This document shows positions 1-9,964 of a stretch of DNA of 64,000 bases, one piece after another. A program made the translations under genes and the position numbers. Numbering within the stretch: the first letter of the stretch is position 1; each line of letters begins with the position of its first letter. The notes beneath the pieces were generated by a model. That model ran no database searches. It saw only the letters and a program-made list of their open reading frames with translations, and was not told the DNA's origin. This stretch comes from Bosea sp. 124 (lineage in GTDB: Bacteria; Pseudomonadota; Alphaproteobacteria; Rhizobiales; Beijerinckiaceae). The stretch covers positions 4,605,001 to 4,669,000 of the forward strand of contig NZ_PZZM01000001.1 of assembly GCF_003046175.1 (NCBI RefSeq), given 5' to 3'.

Positions 1-310
1 GCAGGCACGTGACGCACAGCACGACCGTCAGCGCCATTTGCGGAAGAGCGTCCCGCTTCAGCGCACGGAAGAATTGCGGGCCGACCTTGTAGCCGGTCGT
101 GAACAGGAAGAGGTCGAAGAAGACCGTCTTCACGATGGCAGGCACCTTGATGTCGAGCTGGCCGACCAGGACACCGGCCAGCAGGCAACCAACGACGACG
201 CCGAGGCTGAAGCTCCCGAATTTCAGCTTCCCGATCAGAAAGCCGAGAGCGACCGTCAGGAAGATGGCGAGCTCCGGATTGTTGCGGAGGGCTTCGACGA
301 CGTAATTCAT
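1..310 (-). CDS. aspT: Aspartate:alanine antiporter AspT, second copy (N-terminal part)
   Basis: Runs off the left edge; about 103 residues are visible from the ATG at 310. The translation is hydrophobic and clearly homologous to the N-terminus of the complete AspT at 2103-3794, sharing FSLG, the IGQL/VGQL segment and VGPQF. AspT-type carriers exchange external aspartate for internal alanine in the inner membrane. This copy lies downstream of aspD in the same direction, so aspD is flanked by two aspT paralogues. It was found by reading the complementary strand; a longer plus-strand frame over it is a shadow. Whether it is intact cannot be seen, and its substrate could differ from that of the first copy. 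Confidence 0.85.
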   Translation of the reverse strand, partial: MNYVVEALRNNPELAIFLTVALGFLIGKLKFGSFSLGVVVGCLLAGVLVGQLDIKVPAIVKTVFFDLFLFTTGYKVGPQFFRALKRDALPQMALTVVLCVTCL

Positions 311-429
311 GGGTCGCCTCGGCGAGGAAAGAGAACCCCGGGCCGGGCTGATCCCCGACCCTGCAAATGCCTGTGGCAGCTCCGCCGCCGATCGGCCTCG
401 TCAAGCCGCCTGTTCGCCTGCAACCAGGG

Positions 430-2049
430 CTATCGCTTCTGGGACAGCGCCAGCTTGTACGCTTCGAATTCCTGGCGGTAGCCGCGCGCCACGGCCCGCG
501 TAGCGCGGCCGATCTGGCTGTAAACCTCATCGTCGAGATTGGCGAAGGACACGCGGACCGACCAGTCCGGCGCGGAGAAGCCACCGCCGTTGAGCAGGAC
601 GATGCCGTGGTCCTCGGCGAGCCGGAAGACGATGTCGAGCGGGTGAATGTGCTCCTTCATATAGGCCACGACCTCCGGGCCGACATATTTGTTCGCCCAG
701 AACTCGAAATCGACGAGCCCGTAGTAGCGATCGTGGAGAGGATTGTCGGGCACATCGATGCCGAGCCCCTCGACCATCCGATCGGCTCTCGCCCTGACGA
801 TCGACATGCAGGTCTTCTGGTAGAGCTTGGCCTCGTCCATCATCTCGGACAACGAGAACAGCGACATCATCACCTGCTGCGGCAGCGACAGCCCGGCTGT
901 GTGATTGAGCGCGATGTCGCGGCTGTCGGCGACGATGCGGTCGATCAGCTTCAGTTCGCGCGGCTTCAGCGTGATCGGGCCATATCGCTTGTCGAGCGCC
1001 GCCAGGGTCTTCTCCGGGTGGTTCGCGATCGCCTTGTCGAGGATGTTGTCGCGGTGGATGGCGATGACGCCGAGCCGCCAGCCGGTGCAGCCGAAGTATT
1101 TCGAGTAGGAGTAGACCCCGATCGTGTTGTGCGGGAGCGCGCCAAGCAGGCCGCGGAAACCCTTGACGAAGGTGCCGTAGACATCGTCGGTGAGCAGCAG
1201 CAGATCGGGGCGCTTGGTCTGGACGAGCTTGACGATCTTGGCGATCGTTTCGTCGCTGAGCGCCACCGCATAAGGATTGCCCGGGTTGACGACGAAGAAG
1301 GCCTTGACCTTGGGGTCTTCGAGCTTCTTCAGCTCCTCGTCGGTGAACTGGAAGCGGTTCTCCTGCGGCGCCGCGACCGTGATCACGTTGAGGCCGTAAT
1401 CCTCGAGATGCGGCATTTCGAGATAGGGCGTGAAAATCGGCGTGGCGAGCGCGATCGTGTCGCCGGCGTTCAGCAGCCGATTGGCCTTCAGCGATTTGAA
1501 AATATAGCACATCGCCGCCGTTCCGCCCTCGACGGCATAGAGATCGAACTGGCCGGACGGGCGCGGCTCCCCGGACATCGCCCACATCAGATATTCGTGG
1601 ACGATGCGCTCATTGTGCACGAGCATGCGGTCGGGCACGGGGTAGTTGTCGCCGATGATCGAGTCGACGAGCTCGTGCACGAAGGCATCGGGCTTGAACT
1701 CGAATTTCTTGACGGCGAAGGCGACCATGTCTCGCAGGAAAGTCGCACCGGGGGAATCCTTGTGCCCGGCGAGCCAGTCCTCAAGTCGCGCGGCGATGCC
1801 GTCGGGCTTGGGCATGCCACCGATTCCCGCCGGCTTGTTCATCACGCGCCGACTTTCCGTGATCGCGAACTGACCGAGCAGGAAGAATCCTTCGCGCGGC
1901 GTCATCGCGACCCAGTTCGGGTTGCCGCGCCCGGCATTGAGAAGCGCGATGGAGGATGTCTGGGCCGTCTGCTTGGCAAGCCGGATGAGCTCGTCCTTGA
2001 TCTCGAAGGGGCTGAGCTTTTCGAAGTTCCTCAAAGTAACGACATCCAT
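430..2049 (-). CDS. aspD: Aspartate 4-decarboxylase (L-aspartate beta-decarboxylase)
   Basis: 539 residues, the usual length for AspD. PLP-dependent fold-type I enzyme converting L-aspartate to L-alanine and CO2, with side aspartate aminotransferase activity. The N-terminus contains NAGRGNPNW, and the PLP-binding lysine is Lys317 in YSYSKYFG, followed by GCTGWRLG. It is cytoplasmic by family. Start ATG at 2049 is preceded by GGGGAAG. It lies 53 nt after the aspT stop, in the same direction as the upstream decarboxylase and aspT, so it is probably co-transcribed. Decarboxylation consumes a proton, and coupling to the electrogenic AspT exchange yields proton-motive force. Identification is secure at family level. 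Confidence 0.95.
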   Translation of the reverse strand: MDVVTLRNFEKLSPFEIKDELIRLAKQTAQTSSIALLNAGRGNPNWVAMTPREGFFLLGQFAITESRRVMNKPAGIGGMPKPDGIAARLEDWLAGHKDSPGATFLRDMVAFAVKKFEFKPDAFVHELVDSIIGDNYPVPDRMLVHNERIVHEYLMWAMSGEPRPSGQFDLYAVEGGTAAMCYIFKSLKANRLLNAGDTIALATPIFTPYLEMPHLEDYGLNVITVAAPQENRFQFTDEELKKLEDPKVKAFFVVNPGNPYAVALSDETIAKIVKLVQTKRPDLLLLTDDVYGTFVKGFRGLLGALPHNTIGVYSYSKYFGCTGWRLGVIAIHRDNILDKAIANHPEKTLAALDKRYGPITLKPRELKLIDRIVADSRDIALNHTAGLSLPQQVMMSLFSLSEMMDEAKLYQKTCMSIVRARADRMVEGLGIDVPDNPLHDRYYGLVDFEFWANKYVGPEVVAYMKEHIHPLDIVFRLAEDHGIVLLNGGGFSAPDWSVRVSFANLDDEVYSQIGRATRAVARGYRQEFEAYKLALSQKR

Positions 2050-2102
2050 GGCGCTTCCCCATATTCATGATTGTCTGGGAGTTCGTCTGCTTCTCTTCGC
2101 CT

Positions 2103-3794
2103 TCAGGTCAGCAATATGATGATCACCATGCCCCAGATCGTCAGAAGCGTGTTTCCGACGGCATAGGTCACGGTGTAGCCGAGGGCCGGGACCTGGCTGC
2201 CGGCGGTTTCACAGATCATGCCGAGGGCTGCCGTCGTCGTGCGTGCGCCGGCACAGCAACCGAGCAGAATGGCGGGATCGAACCGGAAGATGTACTTGCC
2301 GGCGAACATCGCCAGGATCAGCGGGATCGTCGTCGCCAGAGCGCCCCAGAGGAACAGCCCGACGCCCTGCGTCTGCAGCCCCTTGACGAAACCCGGGCCT
2401 GCGGAAATTCCGACCACGGCGATGAAGATGTTCAGGCCGACCGAGTTCATGAACCAGACGGTCGAGCTCGGAATGCGGCCGAAGACCGGGCGCACGGAAC
2501 GAAGCCAGCCGAAGATCAGGCCTGAGATCAGCGCGCCACCTGCGGTGGAGAGCGTCAGTGGGACGCCGCCGACCTTGAAGACAATGGCACCGATCAGCGC
2601 GCCGAGCGTGATGGCGGCACCGATGAAGGCGACATCGGCGACGTCGCTCGGGCGGTCGGCGTGCCCGATGACCTTGGCGACGGCGGCGATGTCCTGGGTC
2701 CGGCCGACGACGGTGAGGATGTCGCCGCGCTGGATCACCGTATCACGCAGGATGGGCATGCTGACGGCGGTCGCGCCGCGAACGATCTTCCGGAGAAAAA
2801 CGCCCCGCGCCGCGGGCATCTGCGAGAGTTCGGCGAGGGTCTTGCCGTCGGCGTCCTTGCTGGTGACGTAGACGTCGACGCCTTCGGCCTTCACATCGAG
2901 AAGCTCCGGGTCCTCGACCTCGTCGGCGTTCTGCCCGATCAGGTTGACGAGTACCTCGCGCGGCCCCGCGACGGCGATGATGTCGCCCTCCTGCAGGATC
3001 GTGTCGGTTGTGGCATCCTCGATGATGCCATTGCGCCGGACGCGCTCGACGAAGACACGTGCATCCGGCACGAGCGCTTCGGCATCCGCTGCGCGCATGC
3101 CGATGACCTTGGCGCCGCTCCGCACCCGGAAGGCGCGCAACTCGAAGCGGCGCCAGACCGAGCCGGGCCCGCCGAGTTCCTTGCCGCCACCAAGCCTCGC
3201 TTCGTAGTCCTTGCAGGCCTGGACGAGATCAATGCCCAGCAGTTTTGGCCCCAGCAGGGCCAGGACGATGGCGGAGCCGACCGTGCCGAAGATGTAGGTC
3301 ACCGCATAGGCGACCGGCATGGCGTCGAGATATTCCTTGGTCTGTTCCGGCGAGAGGCCGAGGCGATTGATCGCATCGGTCGCCAGACCCATCGAGGCCG
3401 AGATCGTCTGCGAACCGGCATAGAGGCCTGCCGCATATCCCGGATGATAGCCGGCGAACTTCGCGATCATGACGGGGATCGCGAGGCAGAACACGGTCAC
3501 GACGACTGCGAACACCGCCTGGGGAGCGCCGTCCTTGGCGATGCCGCGAACGAATTGCGGACCGACCCCGTAGCCGACCGCGAACAGGAACATCAGGAAG
3601 AATGTCGACTTGACGTGAGGCGAGATCGTAATACCGAGCTGGCCGATGACAACCGCGGCAATCAGCGTCGAGGTCACCGCGCCCAGGCTGAAGCCTTTAT
3701 ACCCGAAACCTCCGACATAATACCCAATCGCCAGGGACAGGAAGAGCGCAATCTCGGGATAGCTGCGAAGCGTACTCGCGAACCAGTCGAACAT
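2103..3794 (-). CDS. aspT: Aspartate:alanine antiporter AspT
   Basis: 563 residues. Two blocks of membrane segments (about 1-190 and 385-563) flank a central hydrophilic region (about 205-370) that reads as two TrkA-C/RCK-C domains, the architecture of the AAE transporter family. GYGVGPQF and the C-terminal glycine-rich GCCAGARTT segment match the family's conserved membrane motifs. It exchanges aspartate for alanine. The ATG at 3794 has AGGAGA upstream at good spacing. It sits between the Orn/Lys/Arg-type decarboxylase (47-nt gap) and aspD (53-nt gap), all on the minus strand, which supports an aspartate/alanine decarboxylation cycle. Confidence 0.94.
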   Translation of the reverse strand: MFDWFASTLRSYPEIALFLSLAIGYYVGGFGYKGFSLGAVTSTLIAAVVIGQLGITISPHVKSTFFLMFLFAVGYGVGPQFVRGIAKDGAPQAVFAVVVTVFCLAIPVMIAKFAGYHPGYAAGLYAGSQTISASMGLATDAINRLGLSPEQTKEYLDAMPVAYAVTYIFGTVGSAIVLALLGPKLLGIDLVQACKDYEARLGGGKELGGPGSVWRRFELRAFRVRSGAKVIGMRAADAEALVPDARVFVERVRRNGIIEDATTDTILQEGDIIAVAGPREVLVNLIGQNADEVEDPELLDVKAEGVDVYVTSKDADGKTLAELSQMPAARGVFLRKIVRGATAVSMPILRDTVIQRGDILTVVGRTQDIAAVAKVIGHADRPSDVADVAFIGAAITLGALIGAIVFKVGGVPLTLSTAGGALISGLIFGWLRSVRPVFGRIPSSTVWFMNSVGLNIFIAVVGISAGPGFVKGLQTQGVGLFLWGALATTIPLILAMFAGKYIFRFDPAILLGCCAGARTTTAALGMICETAGSQVPALGYTVTYAVGNTLLTIWGMVIIILLT

Positions 3795-3841
3795 GGGGAT
3801 CTCCTGATCTGACGATGCTGTCTTGTTCGCCGAGGCAGCAG

Positions 3842-6604
3842 CTATGCCGCCCGCGATTTCTTTCGCGATGGCTCATGATGACTGGTCTTCTTGCTTGCGA
3901 GCGCATCGGCCTTGAGCAATTTCAGGCCCCTGGCCTTCTCGTAGCCGTGGATCTCCTTCACATCGAGCTTGCGCATGAAGGTGATTGTCTCGAGCGTGAT
4001 GACCTGGCCCGGCACCATGATCGGGAATCCGGGTGGATAGGGGATTACGAAATTGGCCGAGACCATCTCCGGCCCGTCCTTGAGCCGGCGGTCGCATTCC
4101 GGGCCGTGGATGGGCAGATACTCGCACTGCTCTTCGGAATAGGCGGCGAAGAAGGCGGTGCGGATGTCGCCCTCGGGGGTCGTGTCGCCGGCGTCCTGCC
4201 GGAACGCTTCATGGAAGTGGCTGAAGTTCGGCAGGTCCGGAACGTCCTTCATCAGGCTCTTGACGCGCGCGTCGAACGCCTGCTGCTCCGCGTCTCCGCC
4301 CTGCTTGAGACGGGTTTCGATGCTCTGGCTGATCTTCAGCAGGACGCTGATCAGCAAGGCGACGTCGCTGCGCGTGTTGTTGATGTTCGATTGCAGCAGG
4401 ACCGAATTTCGCGAGGTCTTGTTGACCTGGACATTGTATTCGGAGGCGAGCAGCCCCTTGAAGGCGGTGCCGTCGAAGGCGGCAGTGCCGCAGACCAGCG
4501 TCATGCGGGTCGGGTCCAGACAGAACTCGTCCTCACGCATGCTGCGCAACTGATCGTCCCACCGCGTTCCGGGCGCCAGGAAATCGACGAAGCCGCTGGT
4601 GCGGTATGCCTTGGGCACCATGCCGTCGGCACCGACGATGCTGAAATATTTCGAGATCAGCGGGTGGGCGTTGATCTCCCGGCGGATATCGAGGGCGATT
4701 TCGATGGCGTTCATCACCAGCCCGTAGCCCTCGAGCTCCATTTGCCGTCGGGCGACATCGAGGCTGGCGATGAGCTGCTGGTTGGGGCTGGTCGATGCGT
4801 GGGTGAAGACCGCTTCGTGGAATTGGGCCTCGACCTTGTGGAAGTCGACATCCCGCACCAACACCATCGAACCCTGCCGGATCGCCGACATCGATTTATG
4901 GGTCGAGTTGGTTTGGTAGACGCGCAGCCGGATGGCACGCGGATCGGGGACAAGGCGCGTGTCCAGCAGCGTCTCGAGGGTGGGATTGGCGCCCAGTTCC
5001 TTGCGCTGCCGCTCGTGCTGGGCGAGGGCGCCGGGCTCCTGCGTCCAGGCTTCGATGTCGGCCGCCGCGCCCATTCCGGTCCGGGGCCTGAGGAAGGGCG
5101 ACCAGCGCGCGAAGCCGAACCAGGCTTCGTCCCACAGGAAGATGAGGTCCGGCTTGATCGCCAGGCATTCTTCCATCACGCGGCGCGTGTTGTAGATGTG
5201 CCCGTCGAAGGTGCAGTTGGTCAGGTCGACCATCTTGACCCGGTCGAGCCGGCCTTCGGCCCTGAGATCCAGCAGCGCCTTCTTGATGGTGCGCAGCGGG
5301 ACCGCGCCGTACATCGAGAATTCCGTCATCGGGAAAGCCTCGACGTAGAAGGGCTGGGCGCCGTTGAGCACGAGCCCGTAATGGTGCGATTTGTGGCAGT
5401 TCCGGTCGAGAATGACGATGTCGCCAGGCGCGATCAGCGCCTGCAGCACCATCTTGTTTGAGGTGCTGGTTCCGTTGGTAACGAAGAAGACGTGGTCCGC
5501 GCCGAAGGCGCGCGCCGCCATATCCTGGGCGCGTTTGATGTTGCCGGTCGGCTCGAGCAGGCTGTCGAGCCCACCCGTCGTGGCACTGCTCTCCGCCAGG
5601 AAGAGGTTGATGCCGTAGAACTGCCCCATGTCGCGTATCCAGGGCGAGCGGAACACCGATTTGCCACGCGCGATGGGAAGTGCGTGGAACGTTGCGATCG
5701 GCCGCTGGGCATAGAGCTTCAGGTTGTTGAAGAACGGCGTCTCGTAGCGGGCGTTGATACCCTCGAGCACCGAGAGGTGAAGCTCGAGCGGCTCCTCGAT
5801 CTGGTACATCACCCGCCGGATCATCGCGGCCCGCGGATCGCCGGCGAGCTTCTCGACGCGCCGGTCGGACAGCAGGTAGATGTCGAGTTCCGGCCGGATC
5901 GATTTCAATCCAGCCGCAAGGCGAAGCGCCAGATCCGCCTCGTCCGCCTTGTCGAGCAGGGGTTGTTGCGTGGCGAGCACGCTGCGCAGCAGCGGCGCAT
6001 CATGGCGGGACTTCAGCGCGAACCCCTCGTAGATGGCGACCGCGGCGATGTCGGGATTGAGTATGGCGGCGCAGACGGCATCCTCCAGGCTGCCGACCAG
6101 CACCGCCTCGTAAATGAAGGCGTCCTCGGCGCGCCGCAGGCGGCGGAACTCGGCGGCCATATGCGGCCAGCGCCCGGCCGGCGCAGGCGTTACGGCCAGC
6201 AACTCGAAGTAGGGGCGATGCGCCGCCGCCTCTCCGATCGAGGACGGAATGACGTCCGCCGATTCCGGCAGCGACAGATCGAGCGCCTGCCATTCCTTGG
6301 CGTCGTGCTTGTGGTTGCCGGTGATGATCGCGAGCGAAATCCGCTTGGCGAGGGACAGGAAGCTGTTCGCATCGTCGTTCTGCAGCCGATCCCGCAAGGC
6401 GGCTATCAGCTCATGGCCGGGGAAGGCGTAGAACTCCTCGATCGCGCCGAGTTCCTGGAGTGCAGCCTCGACCACGCCGCGGTTCTGGTCTCCCTTGACC
6501 CAGGAGCGCGCGACCGCGTGAAGGTCGCGCCAGCGATCGGTGCGGCCGGAGGGCGCCGAGAAGAAGTGATCGATGGAGCGCGATTCCTGAGGGGACGACG
6601 ACAT
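3842..6604 (-). CDS. Orn/Lys/Arg-type amino acid decarboxylase
   Basis: 920 residues from the ATG at 6604, chosen because it is preceded by AGGGAAGGA; ATGs at 6649 and 6712 lack a ribosome site. Fold-type I PLP decarboxylase: the PLP lysine is Lys570 in [15 protein letters not shown], and the substrate-loop aspartate lies in [12 protein letters not shown]. The C-terminal domain ends with the family motif [12 protein letters not shown]. It is longer than the typical 710-780 residues of LdcC/SpeC/AdiA enzymes because of a divergent N-terminal region. Such enzymes decarboxylate lysine, ornithine or arginine; the substrate cannot be read from sequence. First gene of the minus-strand unit with aspT and aspD, suggesting acid-stress or energy metabolism. 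Confidence 0.88.
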   Translation of the reverse strand: MSSSPQESRSIDHFFSAPSGRTDRWRDLHAVARSWVKGDQNRGVVEAALQELGAIEEFYAFPGHELIAALRDRLQNDDANSFLSLAKRISLAIITGNHKHDAKEWQALDLSLPESADVIPSSIGEAAAHRPYFELLAVTPAPAGRWPHMAAEFRRLRRAEDAFIYEAVLVGSLEDAVCAAILNPDIAAVAIYEGFALKSRHDAPLLRSVLATQQPLLDKADEADLALRLAAGLKSIRPELDIYLLSDRRVEKLAGDPRAAMIRRVMYQIEEPLELHLSVLEGINARYETPFFNNLKLYAQRPIATFHALPIARGKSVFRSPWIRDMGQFYGINLFLAESSATTGGLDSLLEPTGNIKRAQDMAARAFGADHVFFVTNGTSTSNKMVLQALIAPGDIVILDRNCHKSHHYGLVLNGAQPFYVEAFPMTEFSMYGAVPLRTIKKALLDLRAEGRLDRVKMVDLTNCTFDGHIYNTRRVMEECLAIKPDLIFLWDEAWFGFARWSPFLRPRTGMGAAADIEAWTQEPGALAQHERQRKELGANPTLETLLDTRLVPDPRAIRLRVYQTNSTHKSMSAIRQGSMVLVRDVDFHKVEAQFHEAVFTHASTSPNQQLIASLDVARRQMELEGYGLVMNAIEIALDIRREINAHPLISKYFSIVGADGMVPKAYRTSGFVDFLAPGTRWDDQLRSMREDEFCLDPTRMTLVCGTAAFDGTAFKGLLASEYNVQVNKTSRNSVLLQSNINNTRSDVALLISVLLKISQSIETRLKQGGDAEQQAFDARVKSLMKDVPDLPNFSHFHEAFRQDAGDTTPEGDIRTAFFAAYSEEQCEYLPIHGPECDRRLKDGPEMVSANFVIPYPPGFPIMVPGQVITLETITFMRKLDVKEIHGYEKARGLKLLKADALASKKTSHHEPSRKKSRAA

Positions 6605-6732
6605 CTCGAATCCTTCCCTGCGCTGGCATGGGCCACCATCAGTGCTCATCGGGATCGCGCCGCGTCGCGCATCGCCACGCGACCTAACGTTCTCCGCAGA
6701 CAAACTCAGCACACTGGGAGGGGCCGGCGTAT

Positions 6733-6746
6733 TGTCCTTAGGGACA
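6733..6746. promoter_or_regulatory. Palindrome TGTCC-TTAG-GGACA upstream of decarboxylase operon
   Basis: Perfect 5-4-5 inverted repeat about 130 nt upstream of the decarboxylase ATG on the opposite strand. Candidate operator; the cognate regulator is unknown. Confidence 0.35.
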
Positions 6747-6858
6747 GGTTATCGGCCGTGAGAATTCGCTAGTATTGGGGTGCAGCAAAGGAAATCGATT
6801 GAGGTTTTGGCTCTACGCGCCCGCTTGGGCGTACGCCGTTGCCGCGAGTCGGCTCTTA

Positions 6859-6882
6859 GTATTGTACGTTATAGTACAATAC
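6859..6882. promoter_or_regulatory. Palindrome GTATTGTAC-N6-GTACAATAC
   Basis: Perfect 9-bp arms around a 6-nt AT-rich spacer, ending 31 nt before the ATG at 6914. Position and symmetry suggest an operator for a dimeric repressor (TetR- or GntR-like spacing). As RNA it could fold, but there is no T-run, so it is not a terminator. Confidence 0.5.
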
Positions 6883-6913
6883 AGGAACGGAATTAGGCTT
6901 TGGAGGTCCCGTC

Positions 6914-7171
6914 ATGACGCGGAAGACAGCGGCCACGATAGCGACCCTCGTGGTCGCAGGCCTGATCTGGATGTTCTCTGGCATCCAGCCGAGCTACGCC
7001 TGCACCAAGACCAACGGGTGCGTCATGGATATTTTCCGAGACGACTACGACATGAAGCGCGATGGCCGAATGGATGCCGCCATGGCTGCCGGCCGCGCCA
7101 ATGTCGAGGCCTTTCGTGCAGCGCGTGCGGCGGAACAGGCGCGCGTCAGCCGAGGTGCCACCAAAAAATAG
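6914..7171 (+). CDS. Small exported protein of unknown function
   Basis: 85 residues. An N-terminal hydrophobic segment (about 6-28) ending before ACTKT looks like a signal peptide. The mature part has two cysteines (Cys30, Cys36) and a charged, alanine-rich C-terminus with a likely helix (about 55-80). GGAGG upstream of the ATG supports the start. It follows the 9-6-9 palindrome directly, so it may be the gene controlled by that site. I do not recognise a family. Confidence 0.7.
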   Translation: MTRKTAATIATLVVAGLIWMFSGIQPSYACTKTNGCVMDIFRDDYDMKRDGRMDAAMAAGRANVEAFRAARAAEQARVSRGATKK

Positions 7172-7288
7172 GTCTGTTCGGATCAGCGCCCGGAGCGCGA
7201 AGCCTGTTCGTCGGCTTCGGCGCGGACCCGGCGTTTCCGGCTTCAGGAGCGCTCCTGGTCTCGGGACGCTCGCTCGTGGGAGAAAGCC

Positions 7289-8968
7289 ATGCATCTGCGG
7301 ATCGTGCTGGCCTGCGTCATCACCGGTGGTCTGGCTTCCCAGCCGCTGGCGCAGACGCCGCCGCCTCAATCCCAACCGCCGGCCGGCGCGTCGGCCGGAC
7401 AGGGCGAGCAGCTCGCGAGCGCCGCGCAGCTCGATGCGCTCGTCGCGCCGATCGCCCTCTATTCCGACACGCTGCTCGCGCAAGTCCTGATGGCCTCGAC
7501 CTATCCGCTGGAGGTGGTTCAGGCGGACAGATGGATCGCCGACAACAAGAAGCTCAAGGGCGATCAGCTCAGGATCGCGGCCGAGCAGCAGTCCTGGGAT
7601 GTCAGCGTGAAGTCGCTGGTTGCCACACCCTCGGTGCTCGAGATGATGAGCAAGAATCTCGACTGGACGCAGAAGCTCGGCGACGCCGTACTCGCCCAGC
7701 AGCCCGATGTGATGGACGGAATCCAGCGCATGAGGACGCGGGCCTACGACGCCAAGAAGCTGTCCTCCGGCACCCAGCAGACGGTCTCGGTCCGCCAGGA
7801 GAGCGGGAAGCAGACGATCGTGATCGAACCTGCGATGCCCGACACTGTCTATGTGCCGTATTACGATCCCGCAGTCGTCTACGGTTCCTGGCCGTATCCG
7901 GCCTATCCACCCTATTACTTCCCGGCGTCGGGTTATGTCGCTGCTGGCGTGGTTGCGACCGGCATCGCGTTCGGCACAGCCTATGCGCTGGGTCGCTGGG
8001 CCGGGGGCGGGAACTATTGGGGCGGAAACGTCAACTGGAACAACAATAACATCAATATCGACCGCAACCGTGTGACGCATTGGGAGCACAATCCCCAGCA
8101 TCGCCATGGCGTCCAGTACCGCAACAATTCGGTCCAGCAGAAATTCGCGAACAACAGCCTTCGCGCCGGCAGCGAAGGCCGGATGGATTTCCGCGGGCGT
8201 AGCGGCGATCAGGTGCTTCAGCCGCGCGGCGATCGCGACGGACCGGGTGCGGGCGCCCGCCCCGAGCAACGACCCGGAGACCGAGCGAACGCAGCCGGCA
8301 GGCCAGATCGCGGACCGGGTGATCGCGCTGGCGCCGCCAACCGGCCGGATCGACCCGGCGGCGATCGCGCACGGCCAGGCGGTGACGGCGGGCGCGGCTC
8401 GGGCCCGCCGCGGGCTGCAAACCAGCCGAGGCGTCCCGATGGCGGGGGCAACCGCGCCGGGCCGGCGCGCGACGGCGCCTTCGGCAACATGCAGCCGGGC
8501 CGGGCCGCCAACCTTCAGTCGCAGCGTGGGCATGCCAGCATGGCCCGTGCACCAGGCGGCGGCGGGCGGGCCATGCCGTCGGGAGGCGGCGGCATGCGCG
8601 GGGGCGGCGCGCAGATGTCGCGCGGCGGATATGGCGGCGGTGGTGGACGCGGCGGCGGTGGCGGAGGGCGCGGCGGTGGTGGTGGCGGCGGTGGACGCCG
8701 ATCCGACATCCAGCTCAAGAACCACGTCATCCTGCTTGGGCGCATGGATAACGGGCTCGGCTTCTACCGCTTCGCATATAACGGCTCCAAGACGACCTAT
8801 GTCGGTGTGATCGCGCAGGAGGTGCAGGGCGTCGCGCCCTGGGCGGTGCGCCGCGGGGCGGATGGCTATCTGCGGGTCGATTACCACCAGCTCGGCGTGC
8901 CGTTCCAGAGCTTCGACCAATGGACGTCCGAGGGCGCCAGGGTGCCCGCGGGACGCGGCTGGCACTGA
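7289..8968 (+). CDS. DUF3300 exported protein with S74-type C-terminal autoprocessing domain
   Basis: 559 residues. Signal peptide about 1-22. The DUF3300 domain (about 45-270) starts at QLDALVAPIALYSD and includes MPDTVYVPYYDP. A long Pro/Gly/Arg/Asn-rich low-complexity stretch (about 320-470) contains runs of glycine. The last about 85 residues resemble the peptidase S74 intramolecular chaperone domain of phage tail spikes: SDIQLK at the start, then YRFAYNG, YVGVIAQEV and DGYLRVDY. Ser472 and Lys477 keep the +5 spacing of the S74 catalytic Ser-Lys pair. DUF3300 proteins are envelope proteins of unknown role. The next gene is DUF2950, its frequent neighbour. Cleavage at Ser472 is an inference. 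Confidence 0.88.
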   Translation: MHLRIVLACVITGGLASQPLAQTPPPQSQPPAGASAGQGEQLASAAQLDALVAPIALYSDTLLAQVLMASTYPLEVVQADRWIADNKKLKGDQLRIAAEQQSWDVSVKSLVATPSVLEMMSKNLDWTQKLGDAVLAQQPDVMDGIQRMRTRAYDAKKLSSGTQQTVSVRQESGKQTIVIEPAMPDTVYVPYYDPAVVYGSWPYPAYPPYYFPASGYVAAGVVATGIAFGTAYALGRWAGGGNYWGGNVNWNNNNINIDRNRVTHWEHNPQHRHGVQYRNNSVQQKFANNSLRAGSEGRMDFRGRSGDQVLQPRGDRDGPGAGARPEQRPGDRANAAGRPDRGPGDRAGAANRPDRPGGDRARPGGDGGRGSGPPRAANQPRRPDGGGNRAGPARDGAFGNMQPGRAANLQSQRGHASMARAPGGGGRAMPSGGGGMRGGGAQMSRGGYGGGGGRGGGGGGRGGGGGGGGRRSDIQLKNHVILLGRMDNGLGFYRFAYNGSKTTYVGVIAQEVQGVAPWAVRRGADGYLRVDYHQLGVPFQSFDQWTSEGARVPAGRGWH

Positions 8969-9009
8969 GAGGGATCTGGCGGCCTTTTCACAGATGGGGA
9001 TGCAGTTCC

Positions 9010-9945
9010 ATGATCATCACATGGCCAGCGACGGGTCTGCTTGTGCGATGGCTTTGCGGCGGCGCCATCGGGGTTCTCGTGGTCGCGACGGATGCGAGCG
9101 CACAACAGCCGTTCAAGACGCCGGTCGAGGCTGCCACGGCACTCGGCGAGGCGGCGCGCACTGCCGATTTCAAGCGGCTCTACACCATTCTCGGCATGGC
9201 CGGGCGCGAGATCCTCTCGTCGGGTGACAAGGTCGCCGATGCGGCGGACCGCCAGCGCTTCGTCTCTGCCTATGACGAGCGCCACTCGGTCAGCGAGACG
9301 GGCGATACGGCGACCCTGCTGATCGGGCGGGACGACTTCCCGTTTCCGATTCCGATCGTGCGCAACGGCGAGCGCTGGACATTCGACGTCGCGGCTGGCC
9401 GCAAGGAGATCATCGCCCGGCGGATTGGGCGCAACGAACTCGATGCGCTGCAGGCCAGTCTCGCCTTCTTCGATGCACAGCAGGACTACGCTTCGAAGGA
9501 CCGCACCGGCCAGGGGGCGGGCGCCTTCGCGCAGAAGATCATCAGCGGAGCCGGTGCGAGGGACGGCCTGTACTGGGACAATGCAGCGGGCGAAGAGCAG
9601 AGCCCGCTGGGTGCGTTCGCGGCGGAGGCCGCTGCCGACGGCTACAAGGCTGATGGGACGCGCAGGCCGTTTCACGGCTACTACTTCAAGATCCTGAAAC
9701 GCCAGGGGCCCGCAGCCCCCGGCGGCGCGATCGACTATGTCGCCGGCGGCAAGATGATCGGAGGATTCGCGGTTCTGGCCTATCCGGCGGACTATGGCAG
9801 GTCCGGGGTGATGAGCTTCATGCTCAATCATGCCGGAACGGTCTACCAGAAGGATCTCGGCCCCGGCACGAGCCGCGTCGCGTCACGTATGCGAAGCTTC
9901 GACCCGGACAGGAGCTGGGAGACGGTGACACCGCAACGACAGTAG
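9010..9945 (+). CDS. DUF2950 family exported protein
   Basis: 311 residues from the ATG at 9010, chosen because the signal peptide (about 1-31, ending DASA) starts there and GGGGA precedes it; an upstream in-frame ATG at 8920 lies inside the DUF3300 gene. The mature part matches DUF2950: FKTPVEAATAL near its start, the conserved FHGYYFKIL segment, and GFAVLAYPADYG towards the end. Periplasmic, function unknown. DUF2950 and DUF3300 genes are often adjacent, and the 41-nt gap here suggests co-transcription. Confidence 0.88.
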   Translation: MIITWPATGLLVRWLCGGAIGVLVVATDASAQQPFKTPVEAATALGEAARTADFKRLYTILGMAGREILSSGDKVADAADRQRFVSAYDERHSVSETGDTATLLIGRDDFPFPIPIVRNGERWTFDVAAGRKEIIARRIGRNELDALQASLAFFDAQQDYASKDRTGQGAGAFAQKIISGAGARDGLYWDNAAGEEQSPLGAFAAEAAADGYKADGTRRPFHGYYFKILKRQGPAAPGGAIDYVAGGKMIGGFAVLAYPADYGRSGVMSFMLNHAGTVYQKDLGPGTSRVASRMRSFDPDRSWETVTPQRQ

Positions 9946-9964
9946 CAAGGCAAGGTTCGAGGCT

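Larger units (their letters stand above)
6605..6913. promoter_or_regulatory. Divergent intergenic region with two palindromes
   Basis: 309-nt non-coding region between the decarboxylase (minus) and the small exported-protein gene (plus). It holds TGTCC-N4-GGACA (6733-6746) and, nearer the plus-strand gene, a perfect 9-6-9 inverted repeat (6859-6882) in a locally AT-rich patch unlike the surrounding GC-rich DNA. Both look like dimeric-regulator operators, but no regulator gene is adjacent. Promoter hexamers are not clear enough to call. Confidence 0.5.

Noticed and set aside
367..2070. Long plus-strand open frame opposite aspD
   Set aside because: Low-complexity Asp/Val/Arg composition and no motif; aspD on the other strand has full catalytic motifs.
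8580..8700. Apparent short tandem repeats of GGC
   Set aside because: Glycine codons within the DUF3300 stalk, not a separate repeat element.
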